Assembly (NCBI GenBank): GCA_016795565.1
Contig: JAEUGW010000002.1
Span: 1 to 64,000, forward strand
Direction of reading: 5' to 3'
DNA from: Opitutaceae bacterium
Lineage (GTDB): Bacteria > Verrucomicrobiota > Verrucomicrobiia > Opitutales > Opitutaceae
Length of the DNA: 64,000 nt
Below, piece after piece: positions 9,614-18,782 of this stretch (position 1 is the first letter of the stretch; each line of letters begins with the position of its first letter). Under the pieces are notes generated by a model that saw only the letters and a program-made list of their open reading frames with translations, ran no database searches and was not told the DNA's origin. The position numbers were made by a program, and so were the translations under genes.

Positions 9614-10951
9614 GTGTCCACGAACTTGCCTGCTATACTGCGCTCGCCGGCCGCAGCACTGCCAAGCCGGACGCGCGGCTGGCTGGTTGCCGGCCTGATC
9701 GCCTACGTGCTGCTGGGCACGGCGGTGATGGATCGCTGGCAACACCGCGGCGGCCAGTCCATCCGGGATCTCGGCTTCGGCTATGGCGTGCTCATCTCGG
9801 CCCTTGAGGATTCGGGAGAGTATCGGGTGCCACCGGGTGTGCATTACCCGGGCGTGGCCTTCAGCGCGCACCGCCTGCCTTTCATCCCCTATTTCCTGAT
9901 CGCGCTGAAGGATGTGGCCGGCGACGACCTCCGGTGGGTGGCTCTGGCCAAATGCGTGCTCTTCGGCGGCCTGCTGGTGGCGGCGGTAGCCTTGGTGCTG
10001 CGCACGGCGCGCGCGCCGCTCTGGGCCGTGCTGCTGCTGCTGGGCGTGGGGCTCACGATGCCGCGCTGGGCGCTGAACGTCTTTGAGGTGGGGCTGGAGG
10101 AGGGCTACAACATCACGGCGCTCACGCTGTTGTTCGTATTGCTCTGGTTTGATGATTCGGTCGGCCGCGTGCGCGTGGCCTGGCTGCTGACCGTGGGCAG
10201 CCTGCTCGTGCTGCTGCTGTTCCTCAAAAGCTCCATGATCTACTGGTGCCTCGCCGTGCCCCTGTTGGTGGGGCTGCGGCGGCGTGACTGGCGGGCTGCG
10301 GTCGCGCTCTGGTTGATGGTGGGAGTCGGGCTGTATGGCCTCGCCGCCTTCAACTCGCGCCATGCCGGGCGCTTCACCACTGGCTCCTCGTGGGAGGGAT
10401 GGAATCTCTACAAGGGCAACTGCGTGGACACGGCGACGACCTATCCGCGCTACAGCCTCGATATCCTCGACTACGAGGGGAAGGTCGTCGCGGACCGACC
10501 GCTCGCGGATGAGTGGGACCATAACGCCTATTTCAAGGGACGGGCCGTGGCCTTCATCCGCGCGCATCCGGGGGAGTTTTTCGCCAACGCCGTGCGCAAG
10601 GCCTGGGTTTTCTACGGCGAAGTGCGCGCCACCGGCCTGGCGCAACGCGGGGAGTCCCGCTACGCCCGCCCGGAATACCTGCTGCAGATTCCGTGGATGA
10701 TTGTGTTTCGCATGATGCTCTGGGCGGCCATCCTGCTGGCGCTGCAAGCGCTGTGGCGGCTGCGGCGCGAACACTGGCGCTCCGAGGCGTTTTTGGTGGC
10801 GCTGACCTACCTCGTGTTCCTCGCGCTGTATTCGGCGTTCCATGTCGTCGGCTTCGCCTATGAGCGCCACGTGATGCCGGTGGTCATGCCTACGGCCCTC
10901 TACCTCCTCTGGCGGTGGAGCGACCGCGCCAGCCGGAGCGTCACCAGTTGA
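9614..10951 (+). CDS. Polytopic membrane protein, possible GT-C-type glycosyltransferase
   Basis: A 445-residue integral membrane protein with roughly nine to eleven hydrophobic segments, separated by one large extracytoplasmic loop (about residues 240-340). I do not recognise a specific family. The first segment followed by an acidic loop (LISALEDSGEYRVPPG) and the layout of many helices plus one soluble loop resemble dolichyl-phosphate-mannose-type GT-C enzymes or glycan-associated membrane proteins. The start is GTG at 9614. Its stop overlaps the stop of the convergent M42 peptidase gene by 11 bases. It is adjacent to, but on the opposite strand from, the glycan locus. Confidence 0.6.
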   Translation: MSTNLPAILRSPAAALPSRTRGWLVAGLIAYVLLGTAVMDRWQHRGGQSIRDLGFGYGVLISALEDSGEYRVPPGVHYPGVAFSAHRLPFIPYFLIALKDVAGDDLRWVALAKCVLFGGLLVAAVALVLRTARAPLWAVLLLLGVGLTMPRWALNVFEVGLEEGYNITALTLLFVLLWFDDSVGRVRVAWLLTVGSLLVLLLFLKSSMIYWCLAVPLLVGLRRRDWRAAVALWLMVGVGLYGLAAFNSRHAGRFTTGSSWEGWNLYKGNCVDTATTYPRYSLDILDYEGKVVADRPLADEWDHNAYFKGRAVAFIRAHPGEFFANAVRKAWVFYGEVRATGLAQRGESRYARPEYLLQIPWMIVFRMMLWAAILLALQALWRLRREHWRSEAFLVALTYLVFLALYSAFHVVGFAYERHVMPVVMPTALYLLWRWSDRASRSVTS

Positions 10952-12008
10952 AGCTCTCGCCGTGGGCGACTGACTTGGCGAACGCGGCAAAGAGCTTCAC
11001 GCAGTTTTCCACGTCCTCCAGATCCACGACTTCGCTCGGCGTGTGCATGTAGCGGAGCGGGATGGACACGAGGCCGCAGGCCACGCCGCCGCGGGCCATT
11101 TGGATGGCGCGGGCGTCGGTGCCGGTCGGTCGCGGGTCGGCCTCGAGTTGGTAGGGAATCTTCGCTTTTTTCGCGCAGGCCACGAGGCGCGCATAGACCT
11201 TCGGATTGATGTTCGGGCCCCGGCAGATGATGGGGCCGCCGCCGAGCTTGGTCTCGCCAAACTTGCGCGGATCGCAGTCGGGGTGGTCGGTCGCGTGGCC
11301 GACATCCACGATGAGCGCGACATGCGGGTCCACGGCAAAGGCCGAGGTCTGCGCCCCGCGCGTGCCGATCTCCTCCTGCGTGGTGGCGACGGACACGACC
11401 TTGGCGGCCAGCTTGCCCTTGTCCTTCGCGAGGCGGATCAAGGCCTCGCCGACGATGTAGGCGCCGACCTTGTTGTCGAAGGCCCGCGCCGTGCCGATGC
11501 TCCCGGTGATCAGCTCGAACTCGTGATCGTAGGTCGCCACGTCGCCGATGGCGACGCGGGAGAGGGCCTCGGCCTTGGTCTTGGCTCCGATATCGATCCA
11601 GATTTCGTGAATCTCGGGCACCTTCTTGCGGTCGGCCTCGTCCATCAGGTGGATGGCGCGCTTGCCGGTCACACCCTTCACCGTGCCCCGGGCGGTCTGG
11701 ATGATGACACGGCGGCCGGAGATGATGCTGCGGTCGTGGCCGCCGATGGTGTCGAAGTAGAGGTAGCCGTCCTTGTTGACGTAGGTGATGATGAGGCCGA
11801 GCTCGTCCATGTGGCCGGCCAGCATGAGGGTGGGGCCGCCCCGGGGGTTGAGCGTGGCGAGGCGGTTGCCGAGGGCGTCGTTGGCGTAGGCGGCGGCGTG
11901 GGGCTTCACGAAGCGGTCATAGACCGCCTGGGCTTGGGCCTCGGCACCGGAGGGGGACTTGGCGCGCAGCAGCTCGGTCAGGAAAGCGGGGGCTTGGTAG
12001 TCGGGCAT
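10941..12008 (-). CDS. M42 family metallopeptidase (glutamyl/leucyl aminopeptidase type)
   Basis: A 355-residue cytoplasmic aminopeptidase of family M42 (FrvX/TET type), which removes N-terminal residues from short peptides and often forms dodecamers. The co-catalytic dimetal ligands can be read in order: His66 (AGHMDE), Asp178 (AFDNKVG), Glu212/Glu213 (TQEEIGTRG), Asp235 (VDVGHA) and His322 (MHTPSE). The protein has the expected length and start. It lies 53 bases downstream of the last glycan-locus gene on the same strand and might be read through from it, though its job is unrelated. Confidence 0.93.
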   Translation of the reverse strand: MPDYQAPAFLTELLRAKSPSGAEAQAQAVYDRFVKPHAAAYANDALGNRLATLNPRGGPTLMLAGHMDELGLIITYVNKDGYLYFDTIGGHDRSIISGRRVIIQTARGTVKGVTGKRAIHLMDEADRKKVPEIHEIWIDIGAKTKAEALSRVAIGDVATYDHEFELITGSIGTARAFDNKVGAYIVGEALIRLAKDKGKLAAKVVSVATTQEEIGTRGAQTSAFAVDPHVALIVDVGHATDHPDCDPRKFGETKLGGGPIICRGPNINPKVYARLVACAKKAKIPYQLEADPRPTGTDARAIQMARGGVACGLVSIPLRYMHTPSEVVDLEDVENCVKLFAAFAKSVAHGESFNW

Positions 12009-12061
12009 GGCAGGAATCTGTGTTCAGGCGGTTTGCCGCTGCAAACGAAAATCACCCGGGC

Positions 12062-12820
12062 TCAGGCCGGCCGCAGCAGGTAGTCGGCGCCGATCCGGTC
12101 CGCCGGGTCCTTGTTGCCGACCGGCGAGAACCGGTAGCCCAGCGGCCGCAGCAGGGCCTCGGTCCCGGCCACCTCCTGCGGGCTGTGAAACCCCATCAGG
12201 ATGACCGGCCGGCTGCGCTTGATGCTCTCGATTGCCCCGCCGACTGCGTGGTGGCCATGCCCCTCGACGTCGATCTTGACGAAATCAGGCGGGCGAATCT
12301 CTCCGCGGGCGACCAGATCGTCGAGGCAGATCAACTGCACCGGAATGGTGGGGGTCGCGGCAGTCTTGACCTCGCCATCATAGGCCAGGTGCACCGTGGT
12401 GTCTCCCGCCTCCAGGCTGCTGAAAAAATCGGCCACCCCAGCGGTGTCGGACGCGGCGCATTGGTAGGCCTTCAGCCAGGTCAGGCGATTCATCCGCCGG
12501 TGCCGTTCCATGCGGGCGAAATTCGCGGGCAGGGGCTCGATTGCGACCACCTGGCCTTCCGGGCCGGTGCGCAGGGCGAGCCCGACACTGTAGTAGCCGA
12601 AATGGGCCCCCAGATCCCAGCAGGATTTGCCGCGCAGGTTGCCAAGGGAGTCGATGGCCTGCGCCATGGCGGGTTCGTAGCCGCCGCGCCAGTAGGCGCT
12701 CCATGGGAACAGGGTCCACCGGGCGCCGGCGGGGAAGCCGCGCCGGACGCGCACCGGGAAATACTGCAGGCCGGTCAGGCGCAGAATGGTGGCAGCGGTC
12801 TTTTGCACAAGGTCTCTCAT
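12062..12820 (-). CDS. FkbM family methyltransferase (first of four)
   Basis: SAM-dependent methyltransferase of the FkbM family, 252 residues, probably O-methylating a sugar of the surface glycan. Motif I is CWDLGAHFGYYSVGL, followed by an acidic strand end VVAIEPLPANF and a post-motif PPDFVKIDVEGHG. The open frame runs 24 codons further upstream, but the ATG at 12820 overlaps the stop of the oxidoreductase gene as ATGA, so it is preferred. This is the last gene of the 33-kb minus-strand locus. Confidence 0.85.
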   Translation of the reverse strand: MRDLVQKTAATILRLTGLQYFPVRVRRGFPAGARWTLFPWSAYWRGGYEPAMAQAIDSLGNLRGKSCWDLGAHFGYYSVGLALRTGPEGQVVAIEPLPANFARMERHRRMNRLTWLKAYQCAASDTAGVADFFSSLEAGDTTVHLAYDGEVKTAATPTIPVQLICLDDLVARGEIRPPDFVKIDVEGHGHHAVGGAIESIKRSRPVILMGFHSPQEVAGTEALLRPLGYRFSPVGNKDPADRIGADYLLRPA

Positions 12821-14205
12821 TGGCGGGGCATTTGGCCGGCGATTTCCTCGAGCGGATACGTGACGATCTCCGCGAGCGTCGGGTGATACCACGGGGCGCG
12901 GAGCATGTCATGCACGGTGGCGCGCAGGGCGAGCGGTGTGGAAAAGGCGTGGATAAGCTCGCCGGCGTCCTTGCCGACGATCTCGGCGCCGAGGAGGCGG
13001 CCGCGCTTGGGCTCGGCGATGACTTTCACGTAGCCGTAGTTGGCCTCCATCAGGATGGACTTGCCGTGGTCATTGAAGGGATAGGAGGCGGTCAGATAGC
13101 GCACGCCCGCCGCGTCGAGGTCGCGCTCGAGTTGACCGATCGTGGCGAGCTGCGGATCAGTGAAGACGATGTTGAGCAGCAGCGACCAGTCCACGGGCTT
13201 GAGCCGCTTCACGCCGGCGGCGTGGCGGGCGGCGAGTTCGCCCTGGGCAATGGCGATGTGCACGATCTCGTGCGGGCCGGAGCAGTCGCCGGCCGCGTAG
13301 ATGTGCGCGGCGCTCGACTGTTGCCAGCGGTTGATGAGGATCTGGCCGTCGGGACGGGTCTTGACGCCGGCGGCGGCGAGGTTGAGGCCGGCGGTGTTGG
13401 GCTCGCGGCCGAGCGCGTTGAAGAGATGCGCGGCCCGGCGCGTGACGAGCCGGCCGCGGTGGCGGAACTTCACCGTGGCGCCGCGCCGGTCGGTGGCGAC
13501 GGACTGGAGTTGGGTGGCGGTGAAGAGCTCGATGCCCTCGTCGCGGAAGGCCTGTTGGACGACGGCGGAGGCGGCGTCGGAGTGGTCGCGCAGGATGTTG
13601 GGGCTGCGCTGGACGAGAGTGACCTCGCTGCCCATGCGGCGGAGATATTGCGCCAGTTCGCAGGCGACGATGCCGCCGCCGAGCACGAGCACGCTTTTCG
13701 GCAGAAAGTCCAAATCGAGCACATCGTCACTCGTCCAGGTCTTCGCCTCCCGCAGTCCCGGCACCGGGGGGACGCTGACCTTCGAGCCGGTTCCGATGAG
13801 GAAATGCTTGGCGCGCAGCCGCTGGCCGTCCGACAGCTCGACGGTGTGGGCGTCGATGAACCGGGCGTGGGCGCGATGCAGGTCGAACTTGCCGCCGGTC
13901 AGAGCCTGCTCGCGGTATCGGGCGAAGTCCGCGATGATGCGCTGCTTCCGGGCGTGCACGGCGCGCATGTCCGCGCGGGCGCCGGTGACCTGGAGGCCGA
14001 AGCGGTCGGCGTGGCGGGCGTGGTGCAGGATTTCGGCGGCGTAGAGGAGGGTCTTGGACGGCATGCAGCCGCGCAGGATGCAGAGGCCGCCAAGTTGCCT
14101 GGCACCGTCAACGACGGCGACTTTCCGGCCCAGGCCGGTGGCGACGCGGGCGGCGTTGAAGCCGGCGCTGCCGCCGCCGAGACAGATGAAGTCGTAGGTT
14201 TTCAT
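12817..14205 (-). CDS. FAD-dependent pyridine nucleotide-disulfide oxidoreductase
   Basis: A 462-residue class I flavoprotein disulfide reductase related to dihydrolipoamide dehydrogenase and mercuric reductase. The N-terminal FAD-binding motif is LGGGSAGFNAA. A redox-active pair Cys42/Cys47 lies in GLCILRGCMPSK. A second NAD(P)-binding motif is VLGGGIVACELAQYL, an FAD-contact segment is IYAAGDCSGPHE, and the C-terminal dimer interface carries the catalytic His-Pro in YHPTLAEI. The natural substrate is not evident. It is coupled at both ends by 4-bp overlaps to acyltransferase and FkbM genes, odd company for a disulfide reductase. The long upstream extension of the frame is antisense to the acyltransferase. 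Confidence 0.88.
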   Translation of the reverse strand: MKTYDFICLGGGSAGFNAARVATGLGRKVAVVDGARQLGGLCILRGCMPSKTLLYAAEILHHARHADRFGLQVTGARADMRAVHARKQRIIADFARYREQALTGGKFDLHRAHARFIDAHTVELSDGQRLRAKHFLIGTGSKVSVPPVPGLREAKTWTSDDVLDLDFLPKSVLVLGGGIVACELAQYLRRMGSEVTLVQRSPNILRDHSDAASAVVQQAFRDEGIELFTATQLQSVATDRRGATVKFRHRGRLVTRRAAHLFNALGREPNTAGLNLAAAGVKTRPDGQILINRWQQSSAAHIYAAGDCSGPHEIVHIAIAQGELAARHAAGVKRLKPVDWSLLLNIVFTDPQLATIGQLERDLDAAGVRYLTASYPFNDHGKSILMEANYGYVKVIAEPKRGRLLGAEIVGKDAGELIHAFSTPLALRATVHDMLRAPWYHPTLAEIVTYPLEEIAGQMPRQ

Positions 14206-15272
14206 GAGTGAGGGGCCGGCGCCGGGCGGCCATGATTGCGACGGAGGGTCTCGGACCTTACTTCTATCACGCGATAAAACAACCATGCACACGGCAGGGT
14301 GAGCAGGCAACTGAACAGCAGCACCGGCAGCGGCTGTTGGGCGGCCGGCGGCCAGCGATCCAGCAGGTTGCCCAGCTTGCCCACGATGGGCACATGGACG
14401 AGGTAGAGCGAGTAGGAGAAGGTGCCGATCCAGCCCAGCCAGCGCAGGCCGCCGAAACGGGCGATGGACGCGTCCCATGGCCGCAGAGCCAGCAGCAACC
14501 ACGCGGCCCCGCAGGCGAAACGCAGCGGCATGCCAGTATCGTCGGGCTGGACCAAGGCGCACAGCCCGATGATCCCGATGATGAGTGTTCCGAGCAGGAG
14601 CCTGACCGTCGTGCTCACCGTCCATCGGCCGAGCAGCCAGACGATGGCCCCGAGCGCGAACTGCGGCAGGAGCATCAGGAGGGGCAACCAGGCGCCGCCG
14701 GCAGGGAGCAAGCCGAGGATCAGTAACGCGGCACCAAGGAGCAGGCCGGGCTCGGGCCGCCGGAAGCGCAGCACCAAGGCCAGGCAGCCCGCTGCCACGA
14801 GATAGAAGCCGAGCTCGTAGCTCAGGGTCCAGGCCACCAGCAGGAAACTCGGCAGGCCGGCCCAGGGCTCGATGGCGAACGCGGCGGCGAACCAGCCCCA
14901 TCCCACCGGCAGCACGTCCGGCGCCGTCAACGGCACTCCCTTCACCAGTGCACCGGCGATATTCAACAGCAACGCAAGCGCCAGCGCGGCCCAATACGGC
15001 GGGAACAGGCGCCAAAGGCGGTCGAGCACGAAGCGCAGCGTTGACCGGCCCTGCTTGGTTTCCCGGGCCACGCGTTCGGCAATGCAATAGCCACTAATCA
15101 CAAAGAATAGCGGCACGCCGAGCCACCCCCATGAAACAAAATCGCCCAGCCATGCTGGCTCGAGTGGCGGACGACCCCGGTGCGCGTGAAAGACCAGCAC
15201 CCAGAGGGCGGCAAATCCCCGCCAGTGGTCGAGCGACAGATAACGCGGGCCGGTGGCGGAGCCGTCGTTCAT
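14202..15272 (-). CDS. Acyltransferase 3 family membrane protein
   Basis: A 356-residue, roughly ten-helix membrane acyltransferase of the OafA/YrhL type, likely O-acetylating a sugar of the surface polysaccharide from the cytoplasmic acyl donor. The family start is clear: LDHWRGFAALWVLVFHAH, with the conserved R-G-A and His, then GWLGVPLFFVISGYCI. A later SYSLYLVHVPI segment is also typical. There is no C-terminal SGNH domain. It overlaps the sugar transferase stop by ATGA, which fixes the start. Confidence 0.9.
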   Translation of the reverse strand: MNDGSATGPRYLSLDHWRGFAALWVLVFHAHRGRPPLEPAWLGDFVSWGWLGVPLFFVISGYCIAERVARETKQGRSTLRFVLDRLWRLFPPYWAALALALLLNIAGALVKGVPLTAPDVLPVGWGWFAAAFAIEPWAGLPSFLLVAWTLSYELGFYLVAAGCLALVLRFRRPEPGLLLGAALLILGLLPAGGAWLPLLMLLPQFALGAIVWLLGRWTVSTTVRLLLGTLIIGIIGLCALVQPDDTGMPLRFACGAAWLLLALRPWDASIARFGGLRWLGWIGTFSYSLYLVHVPIVGKLGNLLDRWPPAAQQPLPVLLFSCLLTLPCAWLFYRVIEVRSETLRRNHGRPAPAPHS

Positions 15273-16639
15273 CGGCCCTTGCCAAACAGCATGATGTGAA
15301 TCGTCTTCAGGACGATCGAGGCATCGAGGACGAAGGAGAAATAGCGGATGTAGTAGAGGTCGTATTCCAGCTTCCGCATGGTGTCCTTGAGGTTGGCGCC
15401 GTAGGGGTAGTTCACTTGGGCCCAGCCGGTGATGCCGGGCTTGACGAGATGGCGGAAGTGGTAGCAGGGGATTTGCCTTTCGTAGTCATCCACGAGCCGC
15501 ACCCACTCGGCGCGCGGGCCGATGAGGCTCATGTCGCCGCGGAGCACGTTCCAGAGTTGCGGGACCTCGTCGAGCCGGCTGGTGCGCAGAAAACGGCCGA
15601 GGCGGGTGATGCGCTGGTCGTTCGGCTGGGTGTAGTCCGCCCCGCCGCCGCCCACGCGCATGGTGCGGAGTTTGACGATGTCAAAGAGCTGGCGATTGCG
15701 CCCGACCCGGCTTTGGCGGAAAAACACCGGGCCGCGGTCATCGAGCCAGATGGCGGCGGCGACGAGCGGGAGGAAGGGCAGGGCAAACAGCAGCCCGAGG
15801 CTGGCGAGGCCGATGTCGCTGAGGCGCTTGAGGCGCTCGAAGACCGGCTCGCGGGCGATTTGAAACCCCTCCTGGAACAGCCAGGTCTGGTTCAGTCGGT
15901 AGAGGGGGACCTTTCGCCAGTAAACCTCGTGGAAAAGCTCGAGCGTGTAGGTGGGCACGCCGGAGAAGTGCAGCTCCATGAGTTTCTGGGCCACGGCCGG
16001 CGGCAATTCCGAGCTGGTCTCGCGGAGGATGATCGCGTCGATGTTGCCCGCGTATTCTTCCAAATAGTGGACCACGTCGCCAAAGGGAGGTGCCGATTCG
16101 GTGGCGGGCGGGGTGAGCTCGCGCGCAAAGGTGGCGTGCGTGGCGTAGAGCACGGCCTGCGTCATGCCGACCTGGCGGCATTCCTCCTTGAAGGCGATGC
16201 CGCTCTCCTCGCTGCCCAGAAACATGAAATAGCGCTGCTGCTTGTGCGCCATCTCGCGCTGGTAGATAAGGCGCCGGTAGCTGAGCGTCACCGGAATCAG
16301 CAGCAGGCCGGAGCCGGTGATGACGAGGCGGCTGCCTTGCAGGGCAAACCCGGCCGGGATGAACGCGTAGGTCAGCAGCAGGATGAACAGCAGCACAAAG
16401 CCCAGCGCGATGGCGTGCAGGCTGGTGTAGGTGACCGACATCATGTCGGTGCGCGCGTTGTAGCCGTCGATCAGGTGGAGCGCGAGGAAGTGCATGAGCC
16501 CCGGCAGCAGCAGCGGGGCCAGAATCAGGCCGTCCCAATGGTGCACGCCCCAGGCCCAGGCGACGAGGTTATACACCACGCACACCGCGATCGCATCGAG
16601 CAGCACGAGCAACACGGTGACGGTTCTCCCCTGATTCAT
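15269..16639 (-). CDS. Initiating sugar-phosphate transferase (polyprenyl glycosylphosphotransferase)
   Basis: Transfers a sugar-1-phosphate to undecaprenyl phosphate and so starts repeat-unit or chain synthesis. The 456-residue protein has four or five N-terminal helices, a central CoA-binding-like domain (about residues 130-240) and a C-terminal bacterial sugar transferase domain. In that domain I read FFRQSRVGRNRQLFDIVKLRTM, DEVPQLWNVLRGDMSLIGPR and VKPGITGWAQVNY, all diagnostic of the WbaP/WcaJ superfamily. ATG at 16639 lies 10 bases after the upstream gene. The sugar (Glc, Gal or amino sugar) cannot be told from sequence alone. Confidence 0.93.
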   Translation of the reverse strand: MNQGRTVTVLLVLLDAIAVCVVYNLVAWAWGVHHWDGLILAPLLLPGLMHFLALHLIDGYNARTDMMSVTYTSLHAIALGFVLLFILLLTYAFIPAGFALQGSRLVITGSGLLLIPVTLSYRRLIYQREMAHKQQRYFMFLGSEESGIAFKEECRQVGMTQAVLYATHATFARELTPPATESAPPFGDVVHYLEEYAGNIDAIILRETSSELPPAVAQKLMELHFSGVPTYTLELFHEVYWRKVPLYRLNQTWLFQEGFQIAREPVFERLKRLSDIGLASLGLLFALPFLPLVAAAIWLDDRGPVFFRQSRVGRNRQLFDIVKLRTMRVGGGGADYTQPNDQRITRLGRFLRTSRLDEVPQLWNVLRGDMSLIGPRAEWVRLVDDYERQIPCYHFRHLVKPGITGWAQVNYPYGANLKDTMRKLEYDLYYIRYFSFVLDASIVLKTIHIMLFGKGR

Positions 16640-16649
16640 GGCAGGTCGA

Positions 16650-17879
16650 TTACGGTTGGGAATCGGCGCATGGCAACTGAACTTCCGGGCCCGCCGGCAC
16701 CGGGCGAAGGAGCGCTTCCCACCGCGCCAGTGACGCCGACAGGGTGAACTGCCGCTCGTAGGCCGCCCGCGCACTCCGCCCCAATGGCGCGAGGGTCGCG
16801 GGATCGGCCTGCCACGCGGTGATGGTCGCGGCCAGCACGGCGCCTTCGGTCGGGGCGAAAGCCGCACCGCACTTCTCGCGCGCGAGCAAGCGAGCGATCT
16901 CGCCGTCGGGCGGGCCGACGAACAGAACCGGCCGACCGGCCGCGAGCACGCCGGCCAGCTTGCTGGGATAGACGAGGCGGGCGAAGCCGGGCTTGAGTGT
17001 CACCAGGTGGGCATCGGCCGCCGCGAGGGCAGCCGGCATGTCGGCGCGGGGTGCGGGCGGCAGCAGGCGGACATTGTCCAGCCCGCGCGCATGGGCGGCG
17101 CGCCGGACCTCCTCAAAACGCGCCCCGGTGCCGATGAAAAGAAACACAATGTCCGGCCGCGCCTTGAGCTGCTCCGCCGCCGCCAGCACGGCGGCGAACT
17201 CATGCACGCGGCCGAGGTTGCCGGAATACGCGACGACAAACTTGTCCGCCACGCCCCAGGCCGCGCGGCGGGCGGCGACGGCTTCCGGCGCGGCCGGGGT
17301 GTGCAGTTCGCGCGGCGCCCAGTTCGGGATGACCGAGATATTGGCCGCCGGAACGCCCCGGTCCGCCACCTGCTGCCGCATGTCTTCACCGAGGGTCACG
17401 CAGCGACTCGCCGAGCGCCAGGCGACATCCCGCAGGGTGCGCAGCGGGGCGAGGGGCAAGGTGACCAGCGCCCCGAGGTGCGCCGTGAGAATCTCGGGAT
17501 AGATGTCCTGAATCCACTGGAAGACGCGGCCGCCGCGATGCACGGCGATGTCGGTGACGGCAGTGGCCAGCAGCGGCGGGTCGGTCATGACCACCACGGC
17601 ATCGCCCGCCTGCACGAGGCTGGCGAGCAGGCGCTGGGCACCGCGCCGGAACCGGCCGTAGTTGACGGTGCGGGAGAGCAGCCCGCCATGCCGGTCGCTG
17701 CCGCCGGTGCGGTGAATGGTGACCCCGTTGTGGGCGGCCGGTGTCCCGCCGGCTGCGATGACATGCACCTCCCAGCCCCGTGCCGCCAGTCCCTCGGCGA
17801 GGTCGGTGAGCAACTGCGCCGTGGCGGCCGTTGATGGCCAGTAAACCCGGTTGACGAAGATGATCCGCGGGGAGGTCAA
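16650..17879 (-). CDS. Glycosyltransferase family 4, WcaI/WbuB-like
   Basis: A 409-residue GT-B fold transferase. The N-terminal acceptor domain opens with FVNRVYWPSTAATAQLLTDLAEGLA, and the WIQDIYPE segment is characteristic of the WbuB/WcaI group that often adds L-fucosamine or fucose. The donor domain has VAYSGNLGRVHEF and a weak C-terminal E-x7-E region. The gene is separated from the upstream GT2 gene by the 17891 palindrome, one of the few real gaps in the locus. Confidence 0.88.
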   Translation of the reverse strand: MTSPRIIFVNRVYWPSTAATAQLLTDLAEGLAARGWEVHVIAAGGTPAAHNGVTIHRTGGSDRHGGLLSRTVNYGRFRRGAQRLLASLVQAGDAVVVMTDPPLLATAVTDIAVHRGGRVFQWIQDIYPEILTAHLGALVTLPLAPLRTLRDVAWRSASRCVTLGEDMRQQVADRGVPAANISVIPNWAPRELHTPAAPEAVAARRAAWGVADKFVVAYSGNLGRVHEFAAVLAAAEQLKARPDIVFLFIGTGARFEEVRRAAHARGLDNVRLLPPAPRADMPAALAAADAHLVTLKPGFARLVYPSKLAGVLAAGRPVLFVGPPDGEIARLLAREKCGAAFAPTEGAVLAATITAWQADPATLAPLGRSARAAYERQFTLSASLARWEALLRPVPAGPEVQLPCADSQP

Positions 17880-17890
17880 ATTGATTGTTT

Positions 17891-17940
17891 GTAGCGGCGG
17901 TCTGCGACCGCCGGACGGCGCTCATAGAGCGCCGCTACAG
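17891..17940. repeat. Palindromic repeat, GTAGCGGCG family, copy 1
   Basis: Outer arms GTAGCGGCG (17891-17899) and CGCCGCTAC (17930-17938) are perfect inverted copies. Inside are two perfect 7-bp hairpins with 3-base loops: GGCGGTC/GACCGCC (17896-17912) and GGCGCTC/GAGCGCC (17917-17933). It overlaps the 3' end of the upstream GT2 gene (stop at 17935). The same family recurs at 43741. Confidence 0.85.
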
Positions 17941-18780
17941 TTTGCGTTGCAATTCCCGGGCCTTCGTCGCGCAGAGAAATTCATACCAGCCCATCAGGCG
18001 GCAGAACACAAAGCCCCGGTAGCCGTCGAGGAAGCCGGCGCGCCACACATAATGATAGAGGAAGCGCAGGGCGGGGCGGCCGGGCAGCGCCCAGGCGAGG
18101 CGGCGCAGGCGGCGCTTGCGGGCCAGCGCCGGGTCGAGGCCGGCCGCGTCGTGGCTGGCGGCCTCGATCTGGAGGCGCGCCTCCCAATTGCTGTAGCGGT
18201 TGTGCTTCTCGACCCAGGTGGCGATGTCGGGAAAGGCGTAATGCTCCATCTCGCCGGCGAGGTAGCCGGCCGAGCCCTGCAACTCGACGTGCTCATGCAC
18301 CTCGTTGTCGCCCGAGCCGGCCCCCGCGCCGCCGGCGGGCTGCTCGTAGCGGCCGAGCGCGTGGCGGAAGAAGCGCAGGTTCCAGCTCGGGAAATAGCCG
18401 CAGTGGTTGAGCCAGCCGTCGAGGAACCAGAAGCGGCGGTTCACGTAGAAGCCCTGGTGCTGCGACTGGCCCAGGGCGGCGCGCATCGCGGCTTCCAGCG
18501 CCGGTGTCACTCGCTCGTCGGCGTCGATGATGAACACCCAGTCGTTTTTCCACGGGATGTTCGCGAGCGCCCAGTTTTTCTTCTTCGGGAAGCTGCCGTC
18601 CCACTTGAAATCCACCACGCGGGCCCCGGCGGCGCGGGCGATGTCGGGCGTGCCGTCGGTGCTGCCGGAGTCCACCACCACGATGTCATCGCACCACGCG
18701 ACCGAGGCGAGGCAGGCGGCGAGGTTGGCCGCCTCGTTCTTGGCGGGGATGAGGACGGAGATCGGGGCGGATGGGGCCAT
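17935..18780 (-). CDS. Glycosyltransferase family 2, WaaE/KdtX-like
   Basis: A 281-residue GT-A transferase. ISVLIPAKNEAANLAACL is followed by VVVDSGSTDGT and the metal-binding DADERV. The later WFLDGWLNHCGYFPSWNLRFF and HEHVELQG segments match the lipopolysaccharide core heptosyl/glucosyl-transferase group (WaaE). The ATG at 18780 begins the conserved domain 2 bases after the preceding stop. The last codons form part of the 17891 palindrome, so the C-terminus RELQRKL may have been shaped by repeat insertion. Confidence 0.88.
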   Translation of the reverse strand: MAPSAPISVLIPAKNEAANLAACLASVAWCDDIVVVDSGSTDGTPDIARAAGARVVDFKWDGSFPKKKNWALANIPWKNDWVFIIDADERVTPALEAAMRAALGQSQHQGFYVNRRFWFLDGWLNHCGYFPSWNLRFFRHALGRYEQPAGGAGAGSGDNEVHEHVELQGSAGYLAGEMEHYAFPDIATWVEKHNRYSNWEARLQIEAASHDAAGLDPALARKRRLRRLAWALPGRPALRFLYHYVWRAGFLDGYRGFVFCRLMGWYEFLCATKARELQRKL

Positions 18781-18782
18781 GC

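Noticed and set aside
12541-14211. Plus-strand frame of 556 codons opposite the oxidoreductase
   Set aside because: Antisense of an enzyme with intact FAD, redox and NAD motifs; no protein-like features.
15269-16639. Possible fused capsule-export function in the sugar transferase
   Set aside because: Only the N-terminal helices, CoA-binding-like region and transferase domain are present, as in ordinary WbaP/WcaJ relatives.
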